From the NCBI GenBank assembly GCA_031253755.1, contig JAIRVT010000071.1:1-38450 (forward strand): a stretch of 38,450 nucleotides of DNA. The letters are read 5' to 3'. The notes below the pieces were generated by a model that was not told the DNA's origin, made no database searches, and saw only the letters and a list, made by a program, of their open reading frames with translations. Each line of letters opens with the position of its first letter. Position 1 is the stretch's first letter. The position numbers were made by a program, and so were the translations under genes. Source of the stretch: Enterobacteriaceae bacterium (lineage in GTDB: Bacteria; Pseudomonadota; Gammaproteobacteria; Enterobacterales; Enterobacteriaceae). This document shows positions 14,180 to 24,311 of the stretch, piece by piece.

Positions 14180-16471
14180 TTAAATTTTACACGCGCCGCC
14201 TTCACAATCGGAATCAGTTGATTCAATCACTTCTTCCAAATCATCCTGTACATCTTCCGCACCGTCACGGGTGTTGTGGTAATACAATGTTTTTACACCA
14301 TATTTGTAAGCGAGCAGTAAATCTTTCAGCAATTGGTTCATCGGAACTTTGCCGTTAGGGAAACGCGCCGGATCATAGTTTGTGTTGGCAGAAATGGATT
14401 GATCGATAAACTTCTGCATAATTCCGACCAATTGCAGATAACCATCAATGCTCGGCATTTGCCACAGTAATTCATAAGACCGTTTCAGGCGCTCATATTC
14501 CGGTACAACCTGACGCAGGATGCCATCTTTTGATGCCTTGATACTGACATAGCCGCGCGGTGGCTCGATGCCATTGGTTGCATTGGAAATCTGCGAAGAC
14601 GTTTCCGACGGCATCAGTGCTGATAACGTTGAGTTCCGCAGGCCATATTGCAGGATATCACTACGCAGCGCTTCCCAGTCCATATGCAGCGGCTCATGGG
14701 TTAATGAATCCAGTGATTTCTTATAGGTATCAATCGGCAGAATACCCTGTGAATAAGTCGTTTCAGCAAACCACGGACAGGCTCCCTGCTCTTTCGCCAG
14801 CTGATTGGAGGCTTTCAGCAGGTAATACTGAATGGCTTCAAAGGTTTTGTGAGTCAGGCCGTTCGCGCTGCCATCCGAATAACGCACACCGTGTTTCGCC
14901 AGATAGTAAGCGAAGTTAATCACACCAATACCTAATGTACGGCGTCCCATTGAACCCTGTTTAGCCGCAATAATCGGGTAATCCTGATAATCCAGCAGAG
15001 AATCCAGTGCGCGTACGGCTAAATCAGCCAACCCTTCCAGCTCTGCCAGATTTTCGATGGCACCAAGGTTGAAAGCCGATAATGTACACAGCGCAATTTC
15101 ACCATTTTCATCGTTAATATTGCTCAACGGTTTCGTCGGCAGGGCAATTTCCAGACACAGGTTCGACTGGCGAACTGGCGCAATGGCCGGATCAAACGGA
15201 CTGTGAGTGTTACAGTGATCCACGTTCTGGATATAAATACGCCCGGTTGAAGCACGTTCCTGCATCATCAATGAGAACAGATCGACCGCTTTCAGGCGTT
15301 CTTTACGGATCGTGCTGTCATTTTCATACAGCGTATACAGGCGTTCAAACTCATCCTGATCAGCAAAGAAGGCATCATACAGACCCGGTACGTCAGACGG
15401 GCTGAACAGGGTGATTTCCTGCCCTTTGATCAAGCGCTCGTACATGAGTTTGTTGATCTGCACACCGTAGTCCATATGACGAACACGGTTACCTTCAACA
15501 CCACGGTTGTTTTTCAGCACCAACAAGCTTTCGACTTCCAGATGCCACAGCGGATAAAACAGGGTGGCTGCCCCACCGCGAACGCCGCCTTGAGAGCAGG
15601 ATTTAACTGCTGTCTGGAAGTGTTTGTAGAACGGAATACAGCCGGTATGGAACGCCTCACCACCACGGATAGGGCTGCCCAATGCGCGGATGCGACCGGC
15701 GTTGACGCCAATACCTGCGCGTTGCGAGACATATTTGACAATGGCGCTGGATGTAGCATTGATGGAGTCAAGGCTATCGCCGCATTCGATCAGTACACAG
15801 GAACTGAACTGGCGAGTTGGTGTACGAACCCCCGCCATGATTGGCGTTGGCAGCGAAATTTTAAACGTAGAAACCGCATCGTAAAAACGACGAATGTAAT
15901 CCAGACGTGTCTCTTTCGGATAAGTGGAAAACAGGCACGCTGCAACCAGAACATACAGGAACTGGGCACTCTCATAAATTTCACCGGTGACACGGTTTTG
16001 TACCAGATATTTCCCTTCAAGCTGTTTCACCGCTGCGTAGGAAAAATCCATATCGCGCAAATGGTTAACAAAACCGTTCATTTGCTCAAACTCTTCTTTG
16101 GAGTAGTCTTCCAGCAAATGCTTGTCATACTTGCCCAAATTAACCATATGCACAACATGGTCGTATAATGCGGGTGGCTCAAATTGGCCGTATGCCTTTT
16201 TACGCAGGTTAAAGATGGCTAAACGCGCTGCCAGATACTGATAATCAGGCGCATCACCTGAAATCAGATCGGCCGCGGCCTTGATCATGGTTTCGTGGAT
16301 GTCAGAGGTTTTAATGCCATCATAAAATTGAATCTGAGAACGCAGTTCTACTTGTGATACCGAAACATTTTTCAGACCTTCGGCAGCCCAGGTAACAACC
16401 CGGTGAATTTTATCAAGATCAATCTGTTCTTTATGTCCATCACGCTTGGTTACTAGCAGGCTCTGGTTCAT
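14180..16471 (-). CDS. nrdA: Class Ia ribonucleotide reductase alpha subunit
   Basis: 763 aa, reduces ribonucleoside diphosphates to deoxy forms. The start at 16471 (MNQSLLVTKRDGHKEQIDLD) matches E. coli NrdA; the reading frame is open further upstream but without homology. An N-terminal ATP-cone covers about residues 5-95 (activity control). Active-site motifs are RQFSSCVLIECGDS (first redox Cys), CLEIALPTKPL with the radical Cys nearby, and PSETSSQISNATNG. The C-terminal CEGGACKI carries the thioredoxin/glutaredoxin-reducible Cys pair. Upstream lie an NrdR-like box and a perfect DnaA box. Confidence 0.97.
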   Translation of the reverse strand: MNQSLLVTKRDGHKEQIDLDKIHRVVTWAAEGLKNVSVSQVELRSQIQFYDGIKTSDIHETMIKAAADLISGDAPDYQYLAARLAIFNLRKKAYGQFEPPALYDHVVHMVNLGKYDKHLLEDYSKEEFEQMNGFVNHLRDMDFSYAAVKQLEGKYLVQNRVTGEIYESAQFLYVLVAACLFSTYPKETRLDYIRRFYDAVSTFKISLPTPIMAGVRTPTRQFSSCVLIECGDSLDSINATSSAIVKYVSQRAGIGVNAGRIRALGSPIRGGEAFHTGCIPFYKHFQTAVKSCSQGGVRGGAATLFYPLWHLEVESLLVLKNNRGVEGNRVRHMDYGVQINKLMYERLIKGQEITLFSPSDVPGLYDAFFADQDEFERLYTLYENDSTIRKERLKAVDLFSLMMQERASTGRIYIQNVDHCNTHSPFDPAIAPVRQSNLCLEIALPTKPLSNINDENGEIALCTLSAFNLGAIENLAELEGLADLAVRALDSLLDYQDYPIIAAKQGSMGRRTLGIGVINFAYYLAKHGVRYSDGSANGLTHKTFEAIQYYLLKASNQLAKEQGACPWFAETTYSQGILPIDTYKKSLDSLTHEPLHMDWEALRSDILQYGLRNSTLSALMPSETSSQISNATNGIEPPRGYVSIKASKDGILRQVVPEYERLKRSYELLWQMPSIDGYLQLVGIMQKFIDQSISANTNYDPARFPNGKVPMNQLLKDLLLAYKYGVKTLYYHNTRDGAEDVQDDLEEVIESTDSDCEGGACKI

Positions 16472-16602
16472 GAGGGAATACACCTTTTTTTCGTATCTCA
16501 CCTTGAATTGTTTTTCCTGGCACTTGACAGCCAATATCCCAAGGCAAAGCCCCAAAAAGACTGAAATCCTGTTGGGAGAGAGTTGCAATGAAATATTCGG
16601 AA

Positions 16603-16618
16603 ACACAATATATAGGGG
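16603..16618. promoter_or_regulatory. NrdR-like box upstream of nrdA
   Basis: ACACAATATATAGGGG resembles one NrdR box (ACACWATATATWGTGT, palindromic centre AATATAT). It lies about 130 bp upstream of the nrdA start and overlaps a TATATT -10-like sequence on the minus strand. A second box at the usual spacing of about 31 bp is not clear, so this is tentative. NrdR represses ribonucleotide reductase genes when dATP is high. Confidence 0.5.
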
Positions 16619-16688
16619 GTAGTTAAAACTGTAATAACAAGATAATGTTAATTCCGGTTTTTATCAAGTGTACAAGATCGGGTAGTTT

Positions 16689-16697
16689 TGTGGATAA
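16689..16697 (-). promoter_or_regulatory. Perfect DnaA box upstream of nrdAB
   Basis: TGTGGATAA is the reverse complement of the consensus TTATCCACA, about 220 bp upstream of the nrdA start. E. coli nrdAB is controlled by DnaA boxes that link dNTP supply to the replication cycle. Only one perfect box is seen here. Confidence 0.65.
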
Positions 16698-16831
16698 CTT
16701 GAGGATTAATTTTTTGAAAAAGCCGATAACCTGCGTAGTTACTTGATGTTACTTTCAGAAGATCATCGGCAAAACAGCAAGAATAAAAACTTAAAAATAA
16801 TATCTAGTTGGTGCTTTATTAATCCCTAAAA

Positions 16832-17626
16832 TTACTTCAGCAAGACTGATTGAGTGTGTAGCATATAGTTCACATCTACATTGTTTCCAAGACGAAATTT
16901 ATCTGTTAACGGATTGTAATGTAAACCAATCATATGTTGATCGCGCAAAGCCGTCTTATCAATCCAGCTAATTAATTCAGAGGGGCGAATAAATTTTTTC
17001 GCATCGTGCGTTCCCTTCGGCACCATATTCAAAATATATTCAGCCCCGACGACCGCCATTAGCCAAGCCTTCCGGTTGCGATTGATGGTTGAAAAGAACA
17101 CATGGCCACCGGGTTTAACCAGCCGGGCACAGGCGTGGATGACCGATTCCGGGTTCGGTACGTGTTCCAGCATTTCCATGCAGGTCACCACATCATAGGC
17201 GTGTGGATGCTGTTCCGCATGGCTCTCTACCGTTTCCTGCACATAATTGACCGCCATACCGGATTCCAGTGCATGTAACCGGGCAACTTGCAAAGGCTCA
17301 AACCCCATATCCAGACCGGTGACATCCGCGCCTTCACGCCCCATACTTTCGGACAAAATCCCGCCGCCACAGCCGACATCCAGCACTTTTTTGCCGAAAA
17401 GACCTTCTGCTCGTTGCAGGATATAGTTCAAACGCAATGGGTTAATACGATGCAACGGCTTAAATTCACCGTCAAGATCCCACCACCGGGAAGCGATGGC
17501 TTCAAATTTCTCGATTTCATGCTGATCCACATTGGTGTGTGACTGCTCACGGGTATGTGGTTGAGAATCAGTACGTAACTGATCCTGAAATAATGGAAAA
17601 TGTGAATCGGGGGTTTTGGCGTTCAT
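16832..17626 (-). CDS. ubiG: Ubiquinone biosynthesis O-methyltransferase UbiG
   Basis: 264 aa SAM-dependent methyltransferase performing both O-methylations of ubiquinone synthesis. The SAM site is [18 protein letters not shown], followed by [33 protein letters not shown] and [17 protein letters not shown], all close to E. coli UbiG. The ATG at 17626 has AGGAG 11 nt upstream; a GTG 60 nt further upstream would add 20 residues encoded by the 15-bp tandem repeats at 17648-17692. Compared with E. coli there are about 20 extra residues before [10 protein letters not shown]. It is divergent from gyrA, as in E. coli. Confidence 0.94.
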   Translation of the reverse strand: MNAKTPDSHFPLFQDQLRTDSQPHTREQSHTNVDQHEIEKFEAIASRWWDLDGEFKPLHRINPLRLNYILQRAEGLFGKKVLDVGCGGGILSESMGREGADVTGLDMGFEPLQVARLHALESGMAVNYVQETVESHAEQHPHAYDVVTCMEMLEHVPNPESVIHACARLVKPGGHVFFSTINRNRKAWLMAVVGAEYILNMVPKGTHDAKKFIRPSELISWIDKTALRDQHMIGLHYNPLTDKFRLGNNVDVNYMLHTQSVLLK

Positions 17627-17647
17627 CAGCAATATCGCTCCTGGGAA

Positions 17648-17692
17648 CTGCTTCACAGCAAACTGGATCACAGAAAACTGATTCACAGAAAA
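17648..17692. repeat. Three 15-bp tandem repeats upstream of ubiG
   Basis: CTGCTTCACAGCAAA, CTGGATCACAGAAAA and CTGATTCACAGAAAA follow one another without a gap. They lie directly upstream of the ubiG ATG, in the ubiG-gyrA divergent region, and keep the ubiG reading frame open. They may be slippage products or binding sites. Confidence 0.75.
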
Positions 17693-17766
17693 TGTAACAG
17701 TATTATAGGGATGTGTGACAAAAAACCATTATACACCCCTTAATCTTGAAATACCCGCATCGGGTT

Positions 17767-17795
17767 TTTATAAAACTACCAATTTGTGGTATAAT
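17767..17795 (+). promoter_or_regulatory. gyrA promoter
   Basis: A perfect TATAAT (17790-17795) with TTTATA (17767-17772, 4 of 6) 17 bp upstream gives a start near 17802 and a leader of about 30 nt before the gyrA ATG. In E. coli gyrA transcription rises when DNA relaxes; similar control is likely but not visible. Confidence 0.65.
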
Positions 17796-17834
17796 CTAAG
17801 CCTTTGAATTCGGAGTATGAGGGACAGTGGCTCC

Positions 17835-20468
17835 ATGAGCGACATTGCCAGAGAAATCACCCCGGTCAATATCGAAGAAGAGCTGAAAAGCTCCTATCTG
17901 GATTATGCGATGTCCGTCATTGTTGGACGCGCACTGCCAGATGTTCGGGACGGACTGAAGCCAGTACATCGCCGTGTACTTTTTGCGATGAATGTATTGG
18001 GAAATGATTGGAACAAACCCTATAAGAAATCTGCCCGCGTTGTTGGTGATGTGATTGGTAAATACCACCCACACGGCGACACTGCTGTCTATGACACGAT
18101 TGTACGTCTGGCACAGCCCTTCTCCATGCGTTATATGCTGGTTGACGGTCAGGGTAACTTTGGGTCAGTCGATGGCGATTCTGCGGCTGCGATGCGTTAT
18201 ACCGAAGTACGCATGGCGAAAATAGCCCATGAATTACTGGCTGATCTGGAAAAAGAGACTGTCAATTTTGTGCCTAACTATGATGGCACAGAGCAAATTC
18301 CTGATGTCATGCCAACCCGTATTCCCAACTTACTGGTGAATGGCTCATCAGGCATTGCGGTCGGTATGGCAACCAACATTCCGCCTCATAACCTCTCTGA
18401 GGTCATTGATGGCTGTCTGGCCTATATTGATGATGAAAACATCAGCATTGAAGGCCTGATGGAGTACATTCCGGGTCCGGATTTCCCGACGGCAGCCATT
18501 ATTAACGGGCGCCGTGGCATTCAGGAAGCCTATCGTACCGGTCGCGGTAAAATTTATATCCGTGCCCGTGCAGAAATCGAAACTGATGAGAAAAATGGCC
18601 GCGAAACCATTATCGTCAATGAAATCCCTTATCAGGTAAACAAAGCACGTCTGATCGAAAAAATCGCTGAGTTGGTGAAAGAAAAGCGTGTTGAAGGGAT
18701 CAGTGCATTACGCGACGAATCCGATAAAGACGGTATGCGCATCGTTATCGAAGTGAAACGCGATGCGGTCGGTGAAGTGGTTCTGAATAACCTGTATTCA
18801 CTGACCCAGCTACAGGTTTCGTTCGGCATCAACATGGTTGCCCTGCATCAGGGTCAGCCTAAATTACTTAACCTGAAAGACATTCTTTCCGCCTTTGTCA
18901 GCCACCGCCGTGAAGTTGTCACCCGCAGAACAATTTTCGAACTGCGTAAAGCCCGTGACCGCGCTCATATTCTCGAAGCACTGGCGATTGCGCTGGCGAA
19001 TATCGACCCGGTGATCGAAATGATCCGTCGTGCGCCAACACCGGCTGAAGCGAAAGCAAACCTTATTTCTCAGGCATGGGAACTGGGCAATGTTGCCGCG
19101 ATGCTGGCACAAGCAGGTGATGACGCGGCGCGTCCTGAATGGCTGGAGCCAGAATTTGGTATTCGCGATGGCAAGTATTATCTGACCGAACCGCAGGCTC
19201 AAGCCATACTGGATCTGCGTTTGCAGAAATTGACCGGTCTGGAACATGAAAAGCTGCTTGATGAGTATCGTGATCTGCTGAAAGTTATTGCCGAATTACT
19301 GTTTATTCTGGAAAACCCGGAACGTTTGCTGGAAGTCATCAGGGAAGAACTGCTGGCTATCAAAGAACAGTACACTGACAAGCGTCGTACTGAACTGACA
19401 GAGAATTCCGCAGATATCAACATTGAAGACCTGATCACTCAGGAAGATGTTGTTGTCACGCTCTCCCATCAGGGCTATGTAAAATACCAGCCGCTGTCCG
19501 ATTACGAAGCTCAGCGCCGTGGTGGTAAAGGTAAATCCGCAGCACGTATCAAAGAAGAAGATTTCATTGAACGCCTGTTGGTCGCCAATACCCACGACAC
19601 CATTCTGTGCTTCTCCAACAAGGGCCAGATGTACTGGCTGAAAGTCTACCAGTTGCCAGAAGCAAGCCGTGGCGCCCGTGGCCGTCCGATTGTTAACCTG
19701 TTGCCATTGGAGCAGGACGAACGCATCACCGCTATTCTGCCGGTTCGTGAATATGAAGAAGGTTTGAATATCTTCATGGCAACCGCCAGCGGAGTCGTTA
19801 AGAAAACGAAACTCAGCGAATTCAGCAACCCACGTAGCCGCGGTATCAAGGCCGTTAACCTGAATGATGGCGATGAATTGATTGGTGTTGACCTGACTGA
19901 TGGCAGCAACGAAATCATGCTCTTTTCCGCGCAGGGTAAAGTTGTCCGCTTCCTGGAAGAAGAGGAAGAAACACTGGAAGACGGCACTGTTCGTGTGAAA
20001 GGTGTCCGGGCAATGGGCCGTACTGCAACTGGGGTGCGTGGAATCAAGCTGGCTGAAAATGATAAAGTGGTTTCCCTGATCATTCCACGTGGCGAAGGCG
20101 AAATTCTGACTGTCACTGAAAATGGTTACGGAAAACGTACTGATCAAAAAGAGTATCCAACGAAGTCCCGTGCAACTCAGGGTGTGATCTCCATCAAAGT
20201 CAGTGAACGTAACGGTAACGTGATTGGGGCGATTCAGGTTGAGCCGACAGACCAAATCATGATGATCACCGATGCCGGAACGCTGGTTCGTACCCGTGTT
20301 TCTGAAGTCAGTGTTGTGGGCCGTAATACTCAAGGGGTTACCTTGATTCGCACCGCAGAAGACGAAAAAGTTGTCGGATTGCAACGTGTGGACGAACCTG
20401 ATGAGGAAGAAGGTAATACAGAACCTTCTGCTGATGAAGGCCACAATGAACCTGAATCTCAGGCATAA
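17835..20468 (+). CDS. gyrA: DNA gyrase subunit A
   Basis: 877 aa, breaks and rejoins DNA while GyrB uses ATP to introduce negative supercoils. The start [20 protein letters not shown] matches E. coli. The active-site Tyr is Tyr122 in AAMRYTE. The quinolone-resistance region reads [10 protein letters not shown], with Thr83 (E. coli has Ser83) and Asp87. The C-terminal pinwheel domain carries the GyrA box QRRGGKG, needed for DNA wrapping, and the protein ends in an acidic tail ([17 protein letters not shown]). An in-frame ATG 18 nt upstream lacks good ribosome binding spacing. A strong terminator follows. Confidence 0.98.
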   Translation: MSDIAREITPVNIEEELKSSYLDYAMSVIVGRALPDVRDGLKPVHRRVLFAMNVLGNDWNKPYKKSARVVGDVIGKYHPHGDTAVYDTIVRLAQPFSMRYMLVDGQGNFGSVDGDSAAAMRYTEVRMAKIAHELLADLEKETVNFVPNYDGTEQIPDVMPTRIPNLLVNGSSGIAVGMATNIPPHNLSEVIDGCLAYIDDENISIEGLMEYIPGPDFPTAAIINGRRGIQEAYRTGRGKIYIRARAEIETDEKNGRETIIVNEIPYQVNKARLIEKIAELVKEKRVEGISALRDESDKDGMRIVIEVKRDAVGEVVLNNLYSLTQLQVSFGINMVALHQGQPKLLNLKDILSAFVSHRREVVTRRTIFELRKARDRAHILEALAIALANIDPVIEMIRRAPTPAEAKANLISQAWELGNVAAMLAQAGDDAARPEWLEPEFGIRDGKYYLTEPQAQAILDLRLQKLTGLEHEKLLDEYRDLLKVIAELLFILENPERLLEVIREELLAIKEQYTDKRRTELTENSADINIEDLITQEDVVVTLSHQGYVKYQPLSDYEAQRRGGKGKSAARIKEEDFIERLLVANTHDTILCFSNKGQMYWLKVYQLPEASRGARGRPIVNLLPLEQDERITAILPVREYEEGLNIFMATASGVVKKTKLSEFSNPRSRGIKAVNLNDGDELIGVDLTDGSNEIMLFSAQGKVVRFLEEEEETLEDGTVRVKGVRAMGRTATGVRGIKLAENDKVVSLIIPRGEGEILTVTENGYGKRTDQKEYPTKSRATQGVISIKVSERNGNVIGAIQVEPTDQIMMITDAGTLVRTRVSEVSVVGRNTQGVTLIRTAEDEKVVGLQRVDEPDEEEGNTEPSADEGHNEPESQA

Positions 20469-20542
20469 AATTAGCGGAATATACCTTATTCAACTAACTT
20501 CACGTTATTATTTTCGCAGTCACTGAAGCGTACGCAAAATAA

Positions 20543-20578
20543 AGACAAAGCAGGCAAATATGCCTGCTTTTTTTGTCT
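20543..20578 (+). terminator. gyrA rho-independent terminator
   Basis: AAAGCAGGCA (20547-20556) pairs with TGCCTGCTTT (20561-20570) around AATA and runs into a total of seven T. Outer bases AGACAAA and TTTGTCT can extend the stem. It lies about 80 bp after the gyrA stop. Confidence 0.88.
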
Positions 20579-20673
20579 GCACTTTATCAAACAATATCAC
20601 TCACATATCCTATGAATTTCAAGCTTTGTATTCCCTGCCACACTAGTATATGCTGTTAATAGTTGTTATTAAT

Positions 20674-20719
20674 CACATTGTTTATTACTTACACATTGTT
20701 TATTACTTACACATTGTTA
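20674..20719 (+). repeat. 18-bp tandem repeat before rcsC
   Basis: CACATTGTTTATTACTTA occurs twice head to tail (20674-20691 and 20692-20709), followed by a partial third copy (20710-20719). It ends 12 bp before the chosen rcsC start, so it is in the rcsC leader or promoter. If translated in the rcsC frame it would add the repeat LFITYT to the N-terminus. Confidence 0.8.
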
Positions 20720-20731
20720 TCAGGCGATCTT

Positions 20732-23599
20732 TTGAGATATCTATCATCATTCCAAACATCATTAAAGATATCCCGTTATCTTTTTCGGGTGCTTGGTTTT
20801 ATGTTATGGTCGTTAGGCGCTTTATCAACCAGTTTTTATCTGATCACACTTTTTAATAAGAATTATACTCATATTCAGCAAGAATTTAGCACTACCTATG
20901 ACACATTTTACGCTTTTATGAGGGATACAACAGGTACTTTGCGTGATCTCCAGTATATGGCGGAAAAACGACTGACCGAACACCAGACCGAAAAAAAACA
21001 AAAAGAATTAGTTGATAATTACCCGTATAATAACTCGAAATTTTTGTATACTCCCTTAAGTAATAACTCTGATTGTACCCTCATACGTAATGATGCTTAT
21101 CTCTATTTTAATGAATTGAATAAACTGTTCTTTTTTTGGAAAAAGAATATTGCAGCACAACAAAGTGTTAATCAAGTTTTCCTCATAGAGATTCAGAGTA
21201 TGTGCATGGTCAATTTGTCGATTCGAGGCACAATAACAGAAGCGGATATACTAAAAAAAGCTGTCTATGAAAATGCCCGACAATTAATATCGTTACAGGA
21301 ACAAGGAAAAGAACAGAACGTCTACTGGATGACTCAGAATATAACGCCAATGAATGGAAGCTATTTTATTCTTACCCCTGTTTATAAAAACGGAAAAATA
21401 GCCACAATAATCGGGATTGAACAATCCGAAGATGTTAAAACACAACTCCAAAGAACAAGTCTTCCTATCACGGCTACATTATTTGATCAGTATAATCAGC
21501 CGATCTTATATTACCCAACAGAAAATTATAATAAATCTAACCCTGTCGGCTTTAATTTCAAACCGTCTTATTTTGGTTATGATAATGATTTCACCCACCT
21601 ATTATTTAAGAAACGTTTATCTCCATCACCATTTACCTTGCTACTTTCAATACCATTAAAATTTATTTTTGATGAACTGAAACCAAGCATTATTAATGGC
21701 ATTATCTTAAATAGCATCTCGGCAATTATGATCATTCTTTTCATTTGGTTATTCGAACGTAAAATGTTTTTACCTGCTGAAAATGATGCCTTTCGTCTGG
21801 AAGAACACGAACAATTTAATCATAAAATAGTGGCATCGGCTCCTGTTGGTATCAGTATATTGCGCGTCAATGACGGTGCTAATATCCTGAGTAATGAGCT
21901 TGCGCATAATTATACCCGCATGTTGACGTTTGAAGACCAAAAACGCATTACTGATATCATTTGTGATAAAACCAGCAGTTATATTGATGTTGTCACCAGA
22001 AATAACCACCATCTGCAAATCAGCTTCGTGCATTCTCGTTATCGTAATGAAGAAGTCGCAATTTGTGTTCTGGTGGATATCAGTACGCGGGTAAAACTGG
22101 AAAAATCATTGCAGGACATGGCCTCAGCAGCTGAACAGGCTAATCAGGCAAAATCCATGTTTCTGGCTACAGTCAGCCATGAGTTGAGAACACCGTTATA
22201 TGGCATCATTGGTAATCTGGAGTTAATGCAGTCTTATCCGGTCTCTTCAGAAGCCGCCCGGTTATTATCAACAATGAATAACTCATCATCTCTATTATTA
22301 AAAATTATTAGTGATATTCTCGATTTTTCTAAAATCGAATCCAATCAACTTAGAATCGATGTGAAAGAATTTAACTGCAAAGAAGTCATATCACATGTTA
22401 TTTCAAACTATCTTCCTCTTATAACGAAAAAATGTTTAGGATTTTACTGTTATATTGACCCGGATATTCCCGATTATATAAATAATGACCCTGTGAGATT
22501 GCAGCAAATTATTTCCAATCTTCTGAATAATGCAATTAAATTTACTGAAGTCGGTTGTATTGTTATTTTTGTTAACATAAAGCATGGCTATTTGTATATC
22601 AGCATTAAAGATACTGGATTAGGTATTGAGAATAAATTACAGGTTCAATTATTTGAACCTTTCTTCCAAACGGGAGAAAACACGAAAAATACACCACAAG
22701 GTACAGGATTAGGATTAGCCATTTGTGAGAAGTTAGCCAATATGATGGATGGTGATATTGAATTTATTTCGCAACAATATATTGGCAGTATTTTTTCCAT
22801 TCGCCTCCCATTATACGGTGCAAAATATAATACAGAAAAACACCTTTCTAAAAATGATTCCCTGAATCATATAATACCCAAAGTTATACTCATTATTCAT
22901 AATGATTTTTTAGAAAAATATTTACTTAATCTGTTTGGAAAAGAATCTTTTCAGATTGTTCCATATGATGAAAACCAAATTGATGGAACAGAAATATTAA
23001 TCAGTGACCAGCCTATTGAATCTGGCATTATTGTTCGTCATTACATTGAAATATCAGAATACTATACTGGTTTGCCAGAGGAAATTAAAAATAATTATTG
23101 GCTCCATAATGCTTATCAAATCAATGAGCTTGCTGACTTTATTAATGGTCTATCTTCCAATAATATTTACACGCATTCTTCTATCTCCACAAACCCTATC
23201 AAAGCTGATGATAAACTCAGTGAGATTAAGGTATTGGTGGTTGATGATCATCCTATAAATCGGCATTTATTGGTTGAACAATTAAATTCATTAGGATTCG
23301 AAACCGAAATGACTAATGATGGCATTGAAGCCATTGAATATCTGAAACACAATACCACGGATATTATTTTGACCGATGTTAATATGCCCAACATGGATGG
23401 TTATACACTCACAAAATATTTAAGAAATAACGGCTATAATAAACCTATTCTTGGCATTACGGCTAATTCAATGGCAGAAGAAAAGCAGCATTGTGTCGAG
23501 ATTGGTATGGATTGTTGCCTATTAAAACCGGTATCGCTGGCTAAATTAAAAGAGACACTAATTAAATATACACCTGAAAAATATCGAGCCAATACATAG
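20732..23599 (+). CDS. rcsC: Hybrid sensor kinase RcsC
   Basis: 955 aa inner-membrane hybrid histidine kinase of the Rcs envelope-stress phosphorelay; it phosphorylates itself and passes phosphate to RcsD and then RcsB. There is no ATG near the conserved start. TTG at 20732 (LRYLSSFQTSLKISRY, aligned to E. coli MKYLASF) has AGG 7 nt upstream and is chosen; another TTG at 20663 would read through the tandem repeats. It has two membrane segments (about 20-41 and 321-342), a periplasmic domain between, a PAS-like linker, His483 in TVSHELRTPL, ATPase motifs NLLNNAIKF and GTGLGLAI, and a receiver with Asp882 (LTDVNMPNMDG). The periplasmic domain is less conserved than the rest. It is convergent with rcsB. 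Confidence 0.95.
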   Translation: MRYLSSFQTSLKISRYLFRVLGFMLWSLGALSTSFYLITLFNKNYTHIQQEFSTTYDTFYAFMRDTTGTLRDLQYMAEKRLTEHQTEKKQKELVDNYPYNNSKFLYTPLSNNSDCTLIRNDAYLYFNELNKLFFFWKKNIAAQQSVNQVFLIEIQSMCMVNLSIRGTITEADILKKAVYENARQLISLQEQGKEQNVYWMTQNITPMNGSYFILTPVYKNGKIATIIGIEQSEDVKTQLQRTSLPITATLFDQYNQPILYYPTENYNKSNPVGFNFKPSYFGYDNDFTHLLFKKRLSPSPFTLLLSIPLKFIFDELKPSIINGIILNSISAIMIILFIWLFERKMFLPAENDAFRLEEHEQFNHKIVASAPVGISILRVNDGANILSNELAHNYTRMLTFEDQKRITDIICDKTSSYIDVVTRNNHHLQISFVHSRYRNEEVAICVLVDISTRVKLEKSLQDMASAAEQANQAKSMFLATVSHELRTPLYGIIGNLELMQSYPVSSEAARLLSTMNNSSSLLLKIISDILDFSKIESNQLRIDVKEFNCKEVISHVISNYLPLITKKCLGFYCYIDPDIPDYINNDPVRLQQIISNLLNNAIKFTEVGCIVIFVNIKHGYLYISIKDTGLGIENKLQVQLFEPFFQTGENTKNTPQGTGLGLAICEKLANMMDGDIEFISQQYIGSIFSIRLPLYGAKYNTEKHLSKNDSLNHIIPKVILIIHNDFLEKYLLNLFGKESFQIVPYDENQIDGTEILISDQPIESGIIVRHYIEISEYYTGLPEEIKNNYWLHNAYQINELADFINGLSSNNIYTHSSISTNPIKADDKLSEIKVLVVDDHPINRHLLVEQLNSLGFETEMTNDGIEAIEYLKHNTTDIILTDVNMPNMDGYTLTKYLRNNGYNKPILGITANSMAEEKQHCVEIGMDCCLLKPVSLAKLKETLIKYTPEKYRANT

Positions 23600-23615
23600 G
23601 GTATAAAATAATAAA

Positions 23616-23650
23616 GGATCGGTAACCTGAAGTACCGACCACTTATTTTT
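23616..23650. terminator. Terminator-like hairpin between rcsC and rcsB
   Basis: GGATCGGTA (23616-23624) pairs with TACCGACC (23633-23640) with one bulge around an 8-nt loop, and ACTTATTTTT follows. It separates the convergent 3' ends of rcsC and rcsB. Confidence 0.6.
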
Positions 23651-23652
23651 GG

Positions 23653-24303
23653 TTACTTAGCCATATCTTTTTCAACAGTCACTGAAGATAAATAATTAAG
23701 TAACGCAATATCATTATCAACACCTAACTTGATCATTGCTGATTTTTTCTGGCTACTAATCGTTTTAATACTGCGATTCAGCTTTTTCGCAATATCTGTC
23801 ACGAGAAAACCTTCAGCAAATAAACGCAAAACTTCACTCTCCTTCGGAGATAAACGTTTATCTCCATTACCGTTAGCATTCACTTTTTCCAGCAATTTAG
23901 AAACACTTTCAGGTGTAAATTGCTTTCCTTTTTGTAGCGCAGAAAGCACCTTAGGTAAATCCGTCGGCGCTCCTTGCTTTAATACAACTCCCTCAATATC
24001 CAGTTCGAGTACAGCACTTAAAATAGCCGGGTTGTTGTTCATTGTAAGTACGATAATAGCTAATTTTGGATAATGGCGTTTAATATATTTTATCAAGGTG
24101 ATGCCATCACCATATTTGTCACCGGGCATTGACAAATCTGTTATGAGAACATCTACTTCTATAAGTGGCAAATTATTAATCAGTGTGGTTGAATTTTCAA
24201 ACTCACCGACAACATTAATCCACTCAATTTGCTCAAGTGACTTGCGGATGCCAAATAAAACAATAGGATGATCATCGGCAATAATGACATTAAGGTTATT
24301 CAT
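23653..24303 (-). CDS. rcsB: Response regulator RcsB
   Basis: 216 aa NarL/FixJ-type regulator, output of the Rcs phosphorelay controlling capsule, motility and many envelope genes. The receiver domain has Asp10-Asp11 and the phospho-acceptor Asp56 (VLITDLSMPGDKYGDG). The C-terminal LuxR-type helix-turn-helix is SPKESEVLRLFAEGFLVTDI followed by AKKLNRSIKTISSQK. Length and residues match E. coli RcsB. It starts 8 nt after the rcsD stop, so the two are cotranscribed; a separate promoter inside rcsD, as in E. coli, is possible. Confidence 0.96.
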   Translation of the reverse strand: MNNLNVIIADDHPIVLFGIRKSLEQIEWINVVGEFENSTTLINNLPLIEVDVLITDLSMPGDKYGDGITLIKYIKRHYPKLAIIVLTMNNNPAILSAVLELDIEGVVLKQGAPTDLPKVLSALQKGKQFTPESVSKLLEKVNANGNGDKRLSPKESEVLRLFAEGFLVTDIAKKLNRSIKTISSQKKSAMIKLGVDNDIALLNYLSSVTVEKDMAK

Positions 24304-24311
24304 ATTATTGG

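Noticed and set aside
15476..16168. Rightward 230-codon frame opposite nrdA
   Set aside because: Antisense shadow of a highly conserved gene; composition not protein-like.
17644..17692. CRISPR-like array at the 15-bp repeats
   Set aside because: Only three contiguous copies without spacers, and no cas genes in the window.
19296..20444. Long leftward open frame (382 codons) opposite gyrA
   Set aside because: Phe/Asn/Gln-rich antisense shadow of the acidic, repetitive GyrA C-terminal domain; no start signal.
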